Assembly: GCF_004348525.1 (NCBI RefSeq)
Contig: NZ_SMKG01000046.1
Span: 1 to 32,628 of the forward strand
DNA: 32,628 bases
Reading direction: 5' to 3'
Origin: Micromonospora sp. 15K316
Lineage (GTDB): Bacteria; Actinomycetota; Actinomycetes; Mycobacteriales; Micromonosporaceae
Both the position numbers and the translations under genes were made by a program. Position 1 is the stretch's first letter. Each line of letters begins with the position of its first letter. The notes under the pieces were generated by a model. That model was not told the origin of the DNA, ran no database searches, and saw nothing but the letters and a program-made list of their open reading frames with translations. This document shows, piece after piece, positions 16,632-25,049 of this stretch.

Positions 16632-18647
16632 ATGACGCAAACCCAACGCAACACAGGCAGGAGACGCCGTCTCGTCGGCGCCGCGGCAACCGCCGCTCTC
16701 CTCGTGGCCCTGCTACCCGGCACGGCGTCGGGACAGGAGTCCGAACCGGACCCGCGGATCGGGCTCGGTGCGGGCTGGCTGGACGCGCAGAGCGCGATCA
16801 GCGACCTCGAACTGCTGGCCCACCGCGACAAGCCGGCCGGCTTCGTCAACCCCGCGAATCCGGGCGACTTCGGCTTCGTCGCCTCGGATCTCGCCTTCGG
16901 CGGCAACCACGCCTTCCAGGGCAACTACAACGGTTTCAACGTCTACGACATCTCGCAGCCGGCCAACCCCACGCTGGTCAGCAGCGTGGTGTGTCCGGGC
17001 GGGCAGGGCGACGTGTCGGTCCACGGCAACCTGCTCTTCATGTCGGTCGAGGAGACCCGCGGCCGGCTGGACTGCGGCACCGACCCCACCGTCGGCACCC
17101 GCTTCCAGGGCGTCCGCGTCTTCGACGTCAGCGACGTGACCAACCCGGTGCAGGTCGCCGCCGTGCAGACCTGCCGTGGCTCGCACACCCACACCCTGGT
17201 CACCGACCCGGACGACAGCGCGAACGTCTACGTCTACGTCTCCGGCACGGCGGGTGTCCGTCCGGCGAGCACGATGGCCGGCTGCAACAACACGCCCGCC
17301 GCGGGTGCGGACCCGGCACGGTGGCGCATCGACGTCATCAAGGTTCCGGTCAACGCTCCGGAGCAGGCGGCCGTCGTCAACAACCCGCGCCTCTTCGCCG
17401 ACCCGCAGACCGGCGCGGTCGACGGCCTGCAGAACACCCCGCCCACCACGACCCACCCGTCGGGCAGCCCGTGGGGGCCCTCACCGGTCACCGACGCCTG
17501 CCACGACATCACGGCGTACCCGGCGCTCGGGCTCGCCGCCGGTGCGTGCGAGGGCAACGGCATCCTGATCGACATCTCCGACCCGGCGAACCCGGTGCGG
17601 ATCGACGAGGTGTCCGACCCGAACTTCGCGTACTGGCACTCGGCGACGATCAGCAACGACGGCAAGAAGGTCGTCTTCACCGACGAGTGGGGCGGCGGCA
17701 CCGGGCCCCGGTGCCGGGACACCGACCAGCCGCAGTGGGGCGCGAACGCCATCTTCGACATCGTGGATCGGAAGCTGGAGTTCGCCAGCTACTACAAGCT
17801 GCCCGTCCCGCAGACGCTCCAGGAGAACTGCGTCGCGCACAACGGTTCGCTGATCCCGGTGCCGGGTCGGGACATCCTCGTCCAGGCGTGGTACCAGGGC
17901 GGCATCTCGCTGATGGACTTCACCGACTCGGCCCACCCGCGGGAGATCGCCTACTTCGACCGTGGCCCGATCAACGCCGCCACCAACGTGCTGGGCGGCT
18001 TCTGGTCGGCGTACTGGTACAACGGTGAGATCTACGGCAGCGAGATCGCCCGCGGCTTCGACGTACTCGGGCTGCGTCCCAGCGAGCACCTGACCGCGGC
18101 GGAGATCGCGGCGGCCCGCGAGGTGCAGATGCCGGAGTTCAACGCCCAGCACCAGACGAAGGTCGGCTGGACGCCGAGCTTCTCCGTGGCTCGGGCCCGC
18201 TTCGACCAGCTGGCCAGGACGTGCACCACCACGATCGACGAGCGGCACAACGGGCCGCTGACGGTCTCGGGGGTCACCTGCCTCTCCGGCGCGACGGTCA
18301 ACGGGCCGGTCACCGTCCGTCCGGGCGCCTCGCTGCTCGCGTTCGACTCGTCGATCGCCGGGCCGGTGTCGGCGTCGAACGCGGCCGCCGTGCACCTCTA
18401 CGAGAGCACGGTCCGCGGCCCGGTCAGCATCACCGGCACGCGGGGCAGCACCGCGATCGTGGGGAGCGAGATCCACGGTCCGGCCGTGCTGACCGGCAAC
18501 CGTACGGGCTCGGTCGAGCCGATCATCGCCGACAGCACGGTGCGCGGCCCGCTCGCGTGCACCGGCAACGCGCCGGCGCCGATCAACCTCGACGCCGCCA
18601 ACCGGGTGTCGGGGCCGACCAGCGGCCAGTGCGCCAGCCTCGACTGA
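16632..18647 (+). CDS. Secreted LVIVD beta-propeller protein with C-terminal Cys-capped repeat module
   Basis: A 671-residue exported protein. The signal peptide is about 1-34 (RRRR then a hydrophobic core, cut near ASGQ). Residues about 55-485 form an LVIVD-repeat beta-propeller, with repeating (G/N)x(N/D)V(Y/F)D(I/V)S(D/Q)xxNP blade edges. Histidines sit at similar places in several blades (SHTHT 184-188, CHDIT 290-294, WHSA 335-338, AHNG 402-405), which may form a metal site. Residues 531-667 are the cysteine-bracketed Gly-Pro repeat module also found in the nuclease at 25050-29420. ATG at 16632 follows GGAGGAG (16621-16627). The function is unknown. It ends convergent with a DUF305 gene, a possible functional partner. 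Confidence 0.85.
   Translation: MTQTQRNTGRRRRLVGAAATAALLVALLPGTASGQESEPDPRIGLGAGWLDAQSAISDLELLAHRDKPAGFVNPANPGDFGFVASDLAFGGNHAFQGNYNGFNVYDISQPANPTLVSSVVCPGGQGDVSVHGNLLFMSVEETRGRLDCGTDPTVGTRFQGVRVFDVSDVTNPVQVAAVQTCRGSHTHTLVTDPDDSANVYVYVSGTAGVRPASTMAGCNNTPAAGADPARWRIDVIKVPVNAPEQAAVVNNPRLFADPQTGAVDGLQNTPPTTTHPSGSPWGPSPVTDACHDITAYPALGLAAGACEGNGILIDISDPANPVRIDEVSDPNFAYWHSATISNDGKKVVFTDEWGGGTGPRCRDTDQPQWGANAIFDIVDRKLEFASYYKLPVPQTLQENCVAHNGSLIPVPGRDILVQAWYQGGISLMDFTDSAHPREIAYFDRGPINAATNVLGGFWSAYWYNGEIYGSEIARGFDVLGLRPSEHLTAAEIAAAREVQMPEFNAQHQTKVGWTPSFSVARARFDQLARTCTTTIDERHNGPLTVSGVTCLSGATVNGPVTVRPGASLLAFDSSIAGPVSASNAAAVHLYESTVRGPVSITGTRGSTAIVGSEIHGPAVLTGNRTGSVEPIIADSTVRGPLACTGNAPAPINLDAANRVSGPTSGQCASLD
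18222..18644 (+). repeat. Cys-capped Gly-Pro repeat module, copy A
   Basis: Encodes residues 531-671 of the LVIVD protein. Cysteines fall at 531, 550, 643 and 667. Gly-Pro steps fall at 541, 558, 577, 596, 616, 639 and 661, a period of about 17-23 residues. The pattern suggests a beta-solenoid with one turn per repeat, closed by a disulfide at each end. Confidence 0.7.
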
Positions 18648-18669
18648 CGTACGCGGCGGTTCGATGAGG

Positions 18670-18697
18670 GCCGCGTCCCGCCTCGGCGGGGCGCGGC
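18670..18697 (+). terminator. Hairpin after the LVIVD gene
   Basis: A 13-bp stem with one G:U pair, GCCGCGTCCCGCC (18670-18682) with GGCGGGGCGCGGC (18685-18697). It lies 22 bases after the stop. Confidence 0.6.
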
Positions 18698-18698
18698 T

Positions 18699-18860
18699 CT
18701 CACCGTCCCCGGGCCGCTGCGGTGACGGGCCGGCGCGCGCCTCGACCGCGCCGCCCTCACCGGACCGCTGTGTGGCGGGCCGAGCGCTCGGCTCGACCGC
18801 ACGGCACTCACCGGACCACTGCCGTGACGGGCCGGCGCGCGGCTCGGCCGCCGGCCCTCG
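18699..18860. repeat. Three imperfect 51-57-bp tandem units in an intergenic region
   Basis: The word CTCACCG recurs at 18699, 18756 and 18807, each followed about 20 bases later by a (G/C)GGGCCG block and a GC-rich CTCGACCG/CTCGGCCG block. Period is 57 then 51 bp. There is no open frame with protein character, and the region separates two convergent genes. It could be degraded hairpin repeats. Confidence 0.4.
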
Positions 18861-18909
18861 GGCGACGGCGGCGGAGCGCGACGACGTGGTCGGCGGCAGC
18901 TGGGCCGCG

Positions 18910-19593
18910 TCAGCCGGCGAGCCGGGCCTGCAGCTCCCGCATGCTGCGGATCTCGATGCCCTGGTCGGCGTTGACCTCCCGGGCGAACCGGTCGCTCGCC
19001 GGCTCGAGCCCGCCGCCGGCCGCGTAGAGCTGCTGCACCATGGTGAGCGCGCCCTCGTGGTGCCGGATCATGAAGTCGAGGAAGAGCCGGTCGAACTGCT
19101 CGCCTCGGGCCTTCGCCAGCTGCGCCAGCTGCTCCGGTGTGAGCATGCCCGGCATCACGGCGTCGTGCTCGGCGTGGTGCTCGTGCGGGCCCGGGAGCTG
19201 CTCGCCGCGGTCGGTGAGCCACTGCTGCATCTGCGCGATCTCGTCGCGCTGCGACGTCTCGATCCGCTTGGCGATCAGCGACACGTCCTTGCTCGCCGCG
19301 CGCTCCGCGACGAGCCCGGTCATGTCCAGCGCCTGCACGTGGTGCGCGATCATCCGCTGCATGAACTGGGTGTCGGCCGCGGTGTGCTTCGGCGGCGCGG
19401 GCAGCTGGGACTGCTCGGCCGGCGAGAGGGCGCGACCGCTCTGACCGGGTGCGCCGGGCTGGACGACCCGGGGCGCGGCGACCGGCCCCGCCGGGGTGTC
19501 GTCGGTGAGCTGGGCCGCGGCGAAGGCCGCCCCGCCGAGGAGGACGGCGGCGGCCACGGCGGCGATGACGATACGGCGACGAGACGAGAACAC
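18910..19593 (-). CDS. DUF305 exported or membrane-anchored His-rich protein
   Basis: A 227-residue protein with an N-terminal hydrophobic segment (8-27) and no lipobox, so it is membrane-anchored or secreted. It has two halves, each with the DUF305 signature: QFMQRMIAHHVQALDMT (76-92) and FLDFMIRHHEGALTMVQQL (171-189). The paired histidines (84/85, 178/179) and Met residues suggest metal binding; a His-rich stretch HEHHAEH (137-143) lies between the halves. The family folds as a ferritin-like helix bundle and is often linked to copper, but its role is not settled. The start is GTG at 19593 with a weak ribosome site. It converges with the LVIVD gene. Confidence 0.87.
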   Translation of the reverse strand: MFSSRRRIVIAAVAAAVLLGGAAFAAAQLTDDTPAGPVAAPRVVQPGAPGQSGRALSPAEQSQLPAPPKHTAADTQFMQRMIAHHVQALDMTGLVAERAASKDVSLIAKRIETSQRDEIAQMQQWLTDRGEQLPGPHEHHAEHDAVMPGMLTPEQLAQLAKARGEQFDRLFLDFMIRHHEGALTMVQQLYAAGGGLEPASDRFAREVNADQGIEIRSMRELQARLAG

Positions 19594-19746
19594 GATTCGA
19601 TCACCGTAGCGGAATTCGGCCCGTCCGACGAGAGGCCGGACGGGTGGGCTGCTCAGCACCCCTTGACGCTCCTGATGGGAACGCTCCAAGATCAACGCAG
19701 CGCCCCACGTCACCGGTGGGGCCGACCGAGTCGGGTGTGGTGGACA

Positions 19747-20712
19747 GTGCTGAGCGCGTTCGGTCTGACCGAGCTGGAAGAGAAGATCTACCTGGCGCTG
19801 GTCGGCGGGCGCCCGGGCACCGCGACCGAGCTCGCGCAGCGCTTCGCCGCCGACTCCGGCGAGGTCGTCGCGGCGCTCGACGCGCTCACCCGCCACGGCC
19901 TCGTCCGGTTGGTCGGCGACCAGGCCGCCGCGACGTCACCCGACCTGGCCATCGACTCCCTGCTGACCCAGCGCATCCGCGAGCTCCAGGAGGCGCGGAT
20001 CGACCTGCGGGAGTGGCTACGGCAGCAGCGCACGGCGGACCCGGCGGACCCGGGCGTGCAGATGGTCGTCGGGGTGAGTGCGATCCTGCAGACCTTCGAC
20101 CAGTTCCTGCGCGGCGCCGAGGAGGAGGTGCTCGGCTTCGAACGTCCCCCGTACGCGGCCGACTTCTCCGACAACCCGGCGGAGCTGGAACTGCTGGGTC
20201 GGGGCGTACGCTTCCGCGTCGTCTACGACCGGCGCGGGCTGGAACGGCCGGGCGCCTCCACCCACATCGGCCGGTTCATCGCCGCCGGCGAGCAGGCCCG
20301 GGTCGCCACGGACGTCCCGGCGAAGCTCGCCGTGGCCGACCGCCGGATGGGGCTGCTCTCCTTCCCGTCCCGGGACGACACGGTCGAACCGTGGGCGCTG
20401 GTGGTGCGCGGCGCCACCTGGGTCGAGGTGCTGGTGGCGCTCTTCACCGAGATCTGGGAGCGGGCCACGCCGCTGCGTCTCGCCCCGGCCACCACCGTGC
20501 TCGACGACGCGGACCGCTGGACGGTGCCGACGCCGACCGACCGGCAGATCCTCTCCCTGCTGATGACCGGGCTACCGGACAAGGCGGTCGCCTCCCAGCT
20601 GGGCATCTCGCTGCGTACCGTGCAGCGGCGGCTGCGGCAGCTGATGGACGTCAGCGGCAGCGCCACCCGGATGCAGCTCGGCTGGTTCGTCGCCCGGAAC
20701 AACTGGCTCTGA
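19747..20712 (+). CDS. TrmB-like plus LuxR-type HTH transcriptional regulator
   Basis: A 321-residue protein. Residues 1-70 form a TrmB-like winged helix (FGLTELEEKIYLALVGGRPG, then ELAQRFAADSGEVVAALDALTRHGLV). A central domain of about 170 residues resembles the phospholipase-D-like sensor region of such regulators (VGVSAILQTFDQFLRGAEEEVLGFERPP). The C-terminus has a LuxR-type HTH (DRQILSLLMTGLPDKAVASQLGISLRTVQRRL). The start is uncertain: GTG at 19747 gives the usual N-terminus, while GTG 19735 and ATG 19675 are alternatives. No ribosome site is convincing. It is divergent from the DUF305 gene and convergent with the subtilase gene; the target is unknown. Confidence 0.8.
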   Translation: MLSAFGLTELEEKIYLALVGGRPGTATELAQRFAADSGEVVAALDALTRHGLVRLVGDQAAATSPDLAIDSLLTQRIRELQEARIDLREWLRQQRTADPADPGVQMVVGVSAILQTFDQFLRGAEEEVLGFERPPYAADFSDNPAELELLGRGVRFRVVYDRRGLERPGASTHIGRFIAAGEQARVATDVPAKLAVADRRMGLLSFPSRDDTVEPWALVVRGATWVEVLVALFTEIWERATPLRLAPATTVLDDADRWTVPTPTDRQILSLLMTGLPDKAVASQLGISLRTVQRRLRQLMDVSGSATRMQLGWFVARNNWL

Positions 20713-20716
20713 GCCG

Positions 20717-20753
20717 GCGAACCGTCCCGCCGAGTCACGGCGGGACGGTTCGC
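20717..20753. terminator. Bidirectional terminator, first hairpin
   Basis: Perfect 16-bp stem GCGAACCGTCCCGCCG (20717-20732) with its complement (20738-20753), loop AGTCA, directly after the regulator's stop and between convergent genes. Confidence 0.85.
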
Positions 20754-20766
20754 GACGGCCCGGAGC

Positions 20767-20800
20767 GGGCCCCGCCGGGCGGCGAGCGTCGGCGGGGCCC
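20767..20800. terminator. Bidirectional terminator, second hairpin
   Basis: An 11-bp stem GGGCCCCGCCG (20767-20777) with CGGCGGGGCCC (20790-20800), 12-base loop, six bases from the end of the minus-strand subtilase gene. Confidence 0.65.
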
Positions 20801-20805
20801 GACGG

Positions 20806-23800
20806 TCACCCGGTGACAGTCACCGAGACGGTGACCGGGGTCGACGCCCCCTTCGCACCGTTGTTGGTCACCAGCAGCGTGGCGACGTACGTCCCCGGGG
20901 CCAGGCCGGTGGTGTCGACCGTGACGGTCAACGCGGCCCGCTCTCCCGACGCCACCTCGCCGGAGGTCCCGGCCGACAGCCACGGCACGTCGCTGTAACC
21001 GGGCAGCGACCCGTCCACGTGGTAGACCTTGCTGGCGAACGGCTGGTTCCGGAAGGCCACCGCCCAGAGGTTGCCCTGCTCGTCGAGTTCGAGCCCGGCG
21101 CCGCTGAGCGGGTTCGGGTCGGGGTCGGGCACCGAGGCGAGCGCCCGGCAGGTCTCCGGCTCCATCGCCCAGATCGACTCGTCGCGATCCTGGTTGATGC
21201 CCCACAACACGTCGTGCTCCTCGTTGAGGGCGAGCCCGGTCATCCACGGCACCGGCGGGGTGCACTCCCCCAGCACCGCACCGGGCTGCGGGTGGGACAG
21301 CCCGGCGAGGTGCCGGATCACCCCGTCGCCGCTGAGGTAGAAGGTGTCGTCCGAGGCGCGGTAGGCCAGCCCGTAGTAGAGCTTGCCCGCCCACGGACCG
21401 GTGATCGTCTCCTTGACCTCCAGCGTGTCCGGGTCGAAGCAGACGATCGGCAGCTCGCCGATGAACGACATCTTCGGCGCGCACATGAGGTCCCGGCCGG
21501 GCACGTACGCCATGTCCGACGGCCAACCGCCGATGTCGAGCACACCCTTGCCGAGCGACGTGCCGTCCACGGAGAAGCGTTGCAGCTGCCCGAAGAGGTA
21601 TGAGTTCGACACGATCAGCTCGCCGTTGCGGTAGCCGACGCCGAACGCGTAGTAGAAGTCCTTCACGGCGAAGGAGCCGAGCACCTTACCGGGCACACCG
21701 GCCGGCGGGGTCGGCGAGTCGATCTCCCGGGCCAGCCAGGTGGCCGGCAGGTCGCCCCGGTTGGTGAGGGTCACCGTCGCGGTCCGGGTCTGGCCGGCCC
21801 GCGCGCTCACCGACACCTTGTTCTTGTTCGCGACCAGCAGCGGCGTACGCAGTGCGACGTCGTGCGTGACCACCCTGGTCCCGACCACGGTCACCGTGGC
21901 CGGCGGCAGGTCGTAGCCGGGCTGCAACGCGGCCACGGTGACCGGCCCGGCCGGCGCCTCCAGCTGGTAGAAGCCGTCCGCGTCGGTGGTCGCGGTGATC
22001 GGCTGCCGGGCCTGCGACGACTCGAGCCGTACGGTCGCGCCCGCCAGGGGCTGACGGTCGTTCGCGTCGCGGACCGTGCCGCGCAGCAGACCCCGGCCCG
22101 GCACCGTGAACGTGATCGCGGTCTCCCCGTCGAGCACCGCCTCGTCCCGCGAGTACGTCAACGCGGTGGTGCCGCTGGCGTCCTCGATGCCGACCGTCGC
22201 CGAGCCGCCGGCGGCGGCCGAACCGGCGCCGAGCTTGCGGTAGCGGATGGCGACGGTGCCGTTCTCGCCGAGCCGCACCTGGACGTCGACCCGGGTCTTC
22301 GGGTCGCTCTTCAGCGCGGCTCGGGTCCAGCTCACCAGGAGCTGCCGGTTCGTCCCCGCCCCGGTGGCCTTGGTGCGCACGGTCGAGGCGTGGTCCAGGA
22401 CCAGGTCGTCCCAGAAGGCGTAGACGGCCGGCGCCGACACCGCCGGGGCAGGCAGCGGGCCGTTGGCGCCGACGGAGACGACGGCGTCCGCGCCGAAGGT
22501 CAGGTACCCGTCGGTGTGCACGGCGATCCGGTCGTACGTGGTGCCGTAGAAGGTCATCGGGAACGGCAGGTCGAGAGCCTTGCTCGCGGTGTCACCGGTG
22601 AGGGCGAGCACCCTGCCGCCGTTCTCCCACCCGGCCGCGGCGACGCCGGCGGTGTAGCCGTGCCTGTCGGTCTTGGCGGCGAGCGCCACGTCCACGGTCT
22701 CCGGCCCGTCCACGGTCAGCGCGACCGTCTCCGGCGCCAGCCAGCGACCGTACTCGACCAGCAGGTCGTAGTCGGCCTCGGGCAGCGTCCCCGAGTAACG
22801 TCCCTTGGCGTCGGTGACGAAGCCGGGGAACGACTCGTCGGCGAGCGTCAACCGGGCGCCGGCGACCGGCTTGCCGTTCGGGTCGGTGACCCGGCCTCCC
22901 ACCGGCTGCCACGGGGCGACCGCGGAGAGATCCAGGGTCAGGTTGACCGTGCCGCTCTGCGACACGGTGATCGTCCGCCGCTGGGTCCGCTGCCCGAAGT
23001 AGGTCGCGGTCAGCGTGTACTCCCCGGCCGGGACCCGGCCCAGCTGGACCGTGCCGTGGGCGTCGGTGCGGGCGGTCCGGGTGACCAGGTCGGAGGTGAG
23101 GGTGACCCGCGACCCGGCCAGCGGGTGACCGTCGCGCTCCGTGTGCACCACGACGCCCCCGAGCTGCGCCGTCGAGGCCTGGGTCACCAGGTCGTACGCG
23201 TCCAGTCGGCCCTCGCCGTAGACGTTGTTGTCGGCCGGCGTGCCGCCGCACTGCGCGTCGTCGACGTCGTGCGCGGTGCGGTCCAGCAGTTCCCGGGTGG
23301 TCGCCACGTCCCGGCGCAGGTTCGGCACCGCCGACCAGGCCAGCGCGACCGCGCCCGCGACGTGCGGGGCGGCCATCGAGGTGCCGTCCATGTAGCCGTA
23401 CTCGCCGCCGGGCAGGGTGGAGAGGATCTGCGCGCCGGGGGCCGTGATGTCCGGCCGCACCGCACCGTCCCGCCCCGGACCGCGGCTGGAGAAGGCGGTG
23501 ATCCGGCCGTCCGGGCCGGTCGCGCCGACCGCGTACGTGCGCGGGTTGGTGGCGGGGTGCCCCGCCGAGCCGCACGGTTCCGGCGCCTGCTCCGCCTCGT
23601 TGCCGACGGCGAAGACCGGGAAGATGCCGGCGGCCACCCAGGAGTCGACGATGGCGTCGTACATGTGCGGATCGCCGCCGGTGCCGCCCCAGGAGTTGTT
23701 CACGATGTCCGGCGACAGCTCCGGACGCGGGTTCTCGCCGTTGCGGTCGGTCGGCGCGAGCATCCACTGCCCGGCCGCCAGCAGCGACGCGTCGGTGCAG

Positions 23801-24669
23801 TAGGTGAGCTCGCAGCCCTTCGCCGCGATCCACGTCGCGCCCGGGGCGACCCCGGTGACGTGCCCGGCGCCGTCGTCGCCGACCATCGAGCCGACCGTGT
23901 GCGTGCCGTGCCCGGCGTTGTCGCAGGGCTCCTCGGACATGCAGAACCCGGTCGGGTCGTACCAGTTGTAGTCGTGGGTGAAGGTGCCGTCGTCGTTGTT
24001 GCCCCGGTACTGCCGCACCAGCGACGGGTGGTCGTACTGCACGCCGGAGTCGACGCTGCCGACGACGACGCCCTGGCCCCGGGTGCCGTACTCCTGCCAC
24101 ACCTTGTCGGCGCCGACCGCGCCGAGGTTCCACAGCAGGGGTGTGTCGGCGTCCGCGCCGGCGGTCCGTACCGGCTCCTCCAGCGTCGTCACACCGACCG
24201 CGGTGATCCGGGCGACCTCGGGTCGGCCGGCCAGCTCGGTGAGCAGGTCCAGGTCGCCGGTCACCTCGATGACGTTCGCGATCCAGAACGGGGTGAAGTC
24301 CGCCTGCCGGTCCCGCAGCAGCGTGCGCAGGCCGCGTTGGGTCTGCTCCGCGTGCGCGACCTTGGTCTGGTAGACCCGGGTCGTGCGGGCGACGCGGCCG
24401 GCCCGGCCGCCGGCGGCGCGCTCGACCCGGTCGAGTTCCGCCGCGTCCAGCTCGGCCTCCTGGGCCAGGTCGACCAGGAAGGTGGGGCTGGTGCCGCCGC
24501 GCGCCGCGGCGAGCACCTGCGGGTCCACCTTCCGCAGCGGCTCCACCGCACCGCCCGCGGGCGTCGTCGGCGACGCGGCGACGGCGCCGGTGGGCAGTGC
24601 GAGCAACGCCGCCAGCGCCGCGGCTGCCGCGGCCGTCGCACGGCGCGTCCCGTATCTGGATCTGCGCAT
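20806..24669 (-). CDS. Large secreted S8 (subtilisin-like) serine peptidase
   Basis: A 1287-residue exported protease. Signal peptide about 1-31. An inhibitor-like propeptide (about 60-165) precedes the catalytic domain (about 195-500). Catalytic residues are D207 (VDSGV), H254 (GHGTH) and S431 (GTSMAAPHVAG), with oxyanion N325 (NNSWGG). After it come carboxypeptidase-regulatory-like beta-sandwiches (about 503-580, 588-665, 860-940), a sandwich between about 670 and 855, an immunoglobulin-like strand set (944-985), a propeller-like segment with repeated SVDG/DPDT/SGDG turns (about 995-1220) and a final beta domain. ATG at 24669 follows GGAGGAGGG. It probably degrades extracellular protein; the tail may bind substrate. 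No cell-wall sorting signal was seen. Confidence 0.92.
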   Translation of the reverse strand: MRRSRYGTRRATAAAAAALAALLALPTGAVAASPTTPAGGAVEPLRKVDPQVLAAARGGTSPTFLVDLAQEAELDAAELDRVERAAGGRAGRVARTTRVYQTKVAHAEQTQRGLRTLLRDRQADFTPFWIANVIEVTGDLDLLTELAGRPEVARITAVGVTTLEEPVRTAGADADTPLLWNLGAVGADKVWQEYGTRGQGVVVGSVDSGVQYDHPSLVRQYRGNNDDGTFTHDYNWYDPTGFCMSEEPCDNAGHGTHTVGSMVGDDGAGHVTGVAPGATWIAAKGCELTYCTDASLLAAGQWMLAPTDRNGENPRPELSPDIVNNSWGGTGGDPHMYDAIVDSWVAAGIFPVFAVGNEAEQAPEPCGSAGHPATNPRTYAVGATGPDGRITAFSSRGPGRDGAVRPDITAPGAQILSTLPGGEYGYMDGTSMAAPHVAGAVALAWSAVPNLRRDVATTRELLDRTAHDVDDAQCGGTPADNNVYGEGRLDAYDLVTQASTAQLGGVVVHTERDGHPLAGSRVTLTSDLVTRTARTDAHGTVQLGRVPAGEYTLTATYFGQRTQRRTITVSQSGTVNLTLDLSAVAPWQPVGGRVTDPNGKPVAGARLTLADESFPGFVTDAKGRYSGTLPEADYDLLVEYGRWLAPETVALTVDGPETVDVALAAKTDRHGYTAGVAAAGWENGGRVLALTGDTASKALDLPFPMTFYGTTYDRIAVHTDGYLTFGADAVVSVGANGPLPAPAVSAPAVYAFWDDLVLDHASTVRTKATGAGTNRQLLVSWTRAALKSDPKTRVDVQVRLGENGTVAIRYRKLGAGSAAAGGSATVGIEDASGTTALTYSRDEAVLDGETAITFTVPGRGLLRGTVRDANDRQPLAGATVRLESSQARQPITATTDADGFYQLEAPAGPVTVAALQPGYDLPPATVTVVGTRVVTHDVALRTPLLVANKNKVSVSARAGQTRTATVTLTNRGDLPATWLAREIDSPTPPAGVPGKVLGSFAVKDFYYAFGVGYRNGELIVSNSYLFGQLQRFSVDGTSLGKGVLDIGGWPSDMAYVPGRDLMCAPKMSFIGELPIVCFDPDTLEVKETITGPWAGKLYYGLAYRASDDTFYLSGDGVIRHLAGLSHPQPGAVLGECTPPVPWMTGLALNEEHDVLWGINQDRDESIWAMEPETCRALASVPDPDPNPLSGAGLELDEQGNLWAVAFRNQPFASKVYHVDGSLPGYSDVPWLSAGTSGEVASGERAALTVTVDTTGLAPGTYVATLLVTNNGAKGASTPVTVSVTVTG

Positions 24670-25049
24670 GAATTCCCTCCTCCGGGCGGCCACCGGGGTA
24701 AGCCGCGCCGTCGGAGATTCTGGGGCGACGGACGGCCCGGCGGGTCGCATGATCACTGGCGGAGCCCGGACATGGCGGAACTCCGCCACCCCCGGTTGGC
24801 CACGTCGACACCACCGCGTCACCTCGGCGTGTCCACTCCCGTCAGTCGCCGTCCGGCGTCCGGCGACCACGGGTCAGGGCAACAGCGGTCCGTACGCTGT
24901 GCGACTCACCACGATCGGCTGCCGGCGGTCACCCGTCGCGCGCAGCTCACCACGGGTGGCCAGGCGGTTTCGTACATCTGGCGGCTCCCGCGCGGACACC
25001 CGTTGCCCATATCCTCCGACGGTCTACTCCCATCGGAGGCCCGAGTTTC
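24670..25049. promoter_or_regulatory. Divergent intergenic region between subtilase and nuclease genes
   Basis: No gene. Near the nuclease side are three TCACC words on the plus strand: CTCACCACG (24905-24913), GTCACCCG (24929-24936) and CTCACCACG (24946-24954). They resemble half of a PHO-box unit, but the spacing (24 and 17 bp) is not the 11-bp period expected. TATCCT (25010-25015) could be a -10 for the nuclease gene. Confidence 0.35.

Noticed and set aside
16585..16635. A 16-codon frame ending on the LVIVD start codon
   Set aside because: It also overlaps as ATGA but has no ribosome site, and the LVIVD gene has a strong one of its own.
18664..19734. Long N-terminal extension of the TrmB/LuxR-type regulator
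   Set aside because: It runs antisense through the DUF305 gene, and the recognisable domain begins only at about 19747.
24903..24955. A standard PHO box
   Set aside because: The TCACC words are 24 and 17 bp apart, not the 11-bp period of PhoP direct repeats; kept only as a weak regulatory lead.
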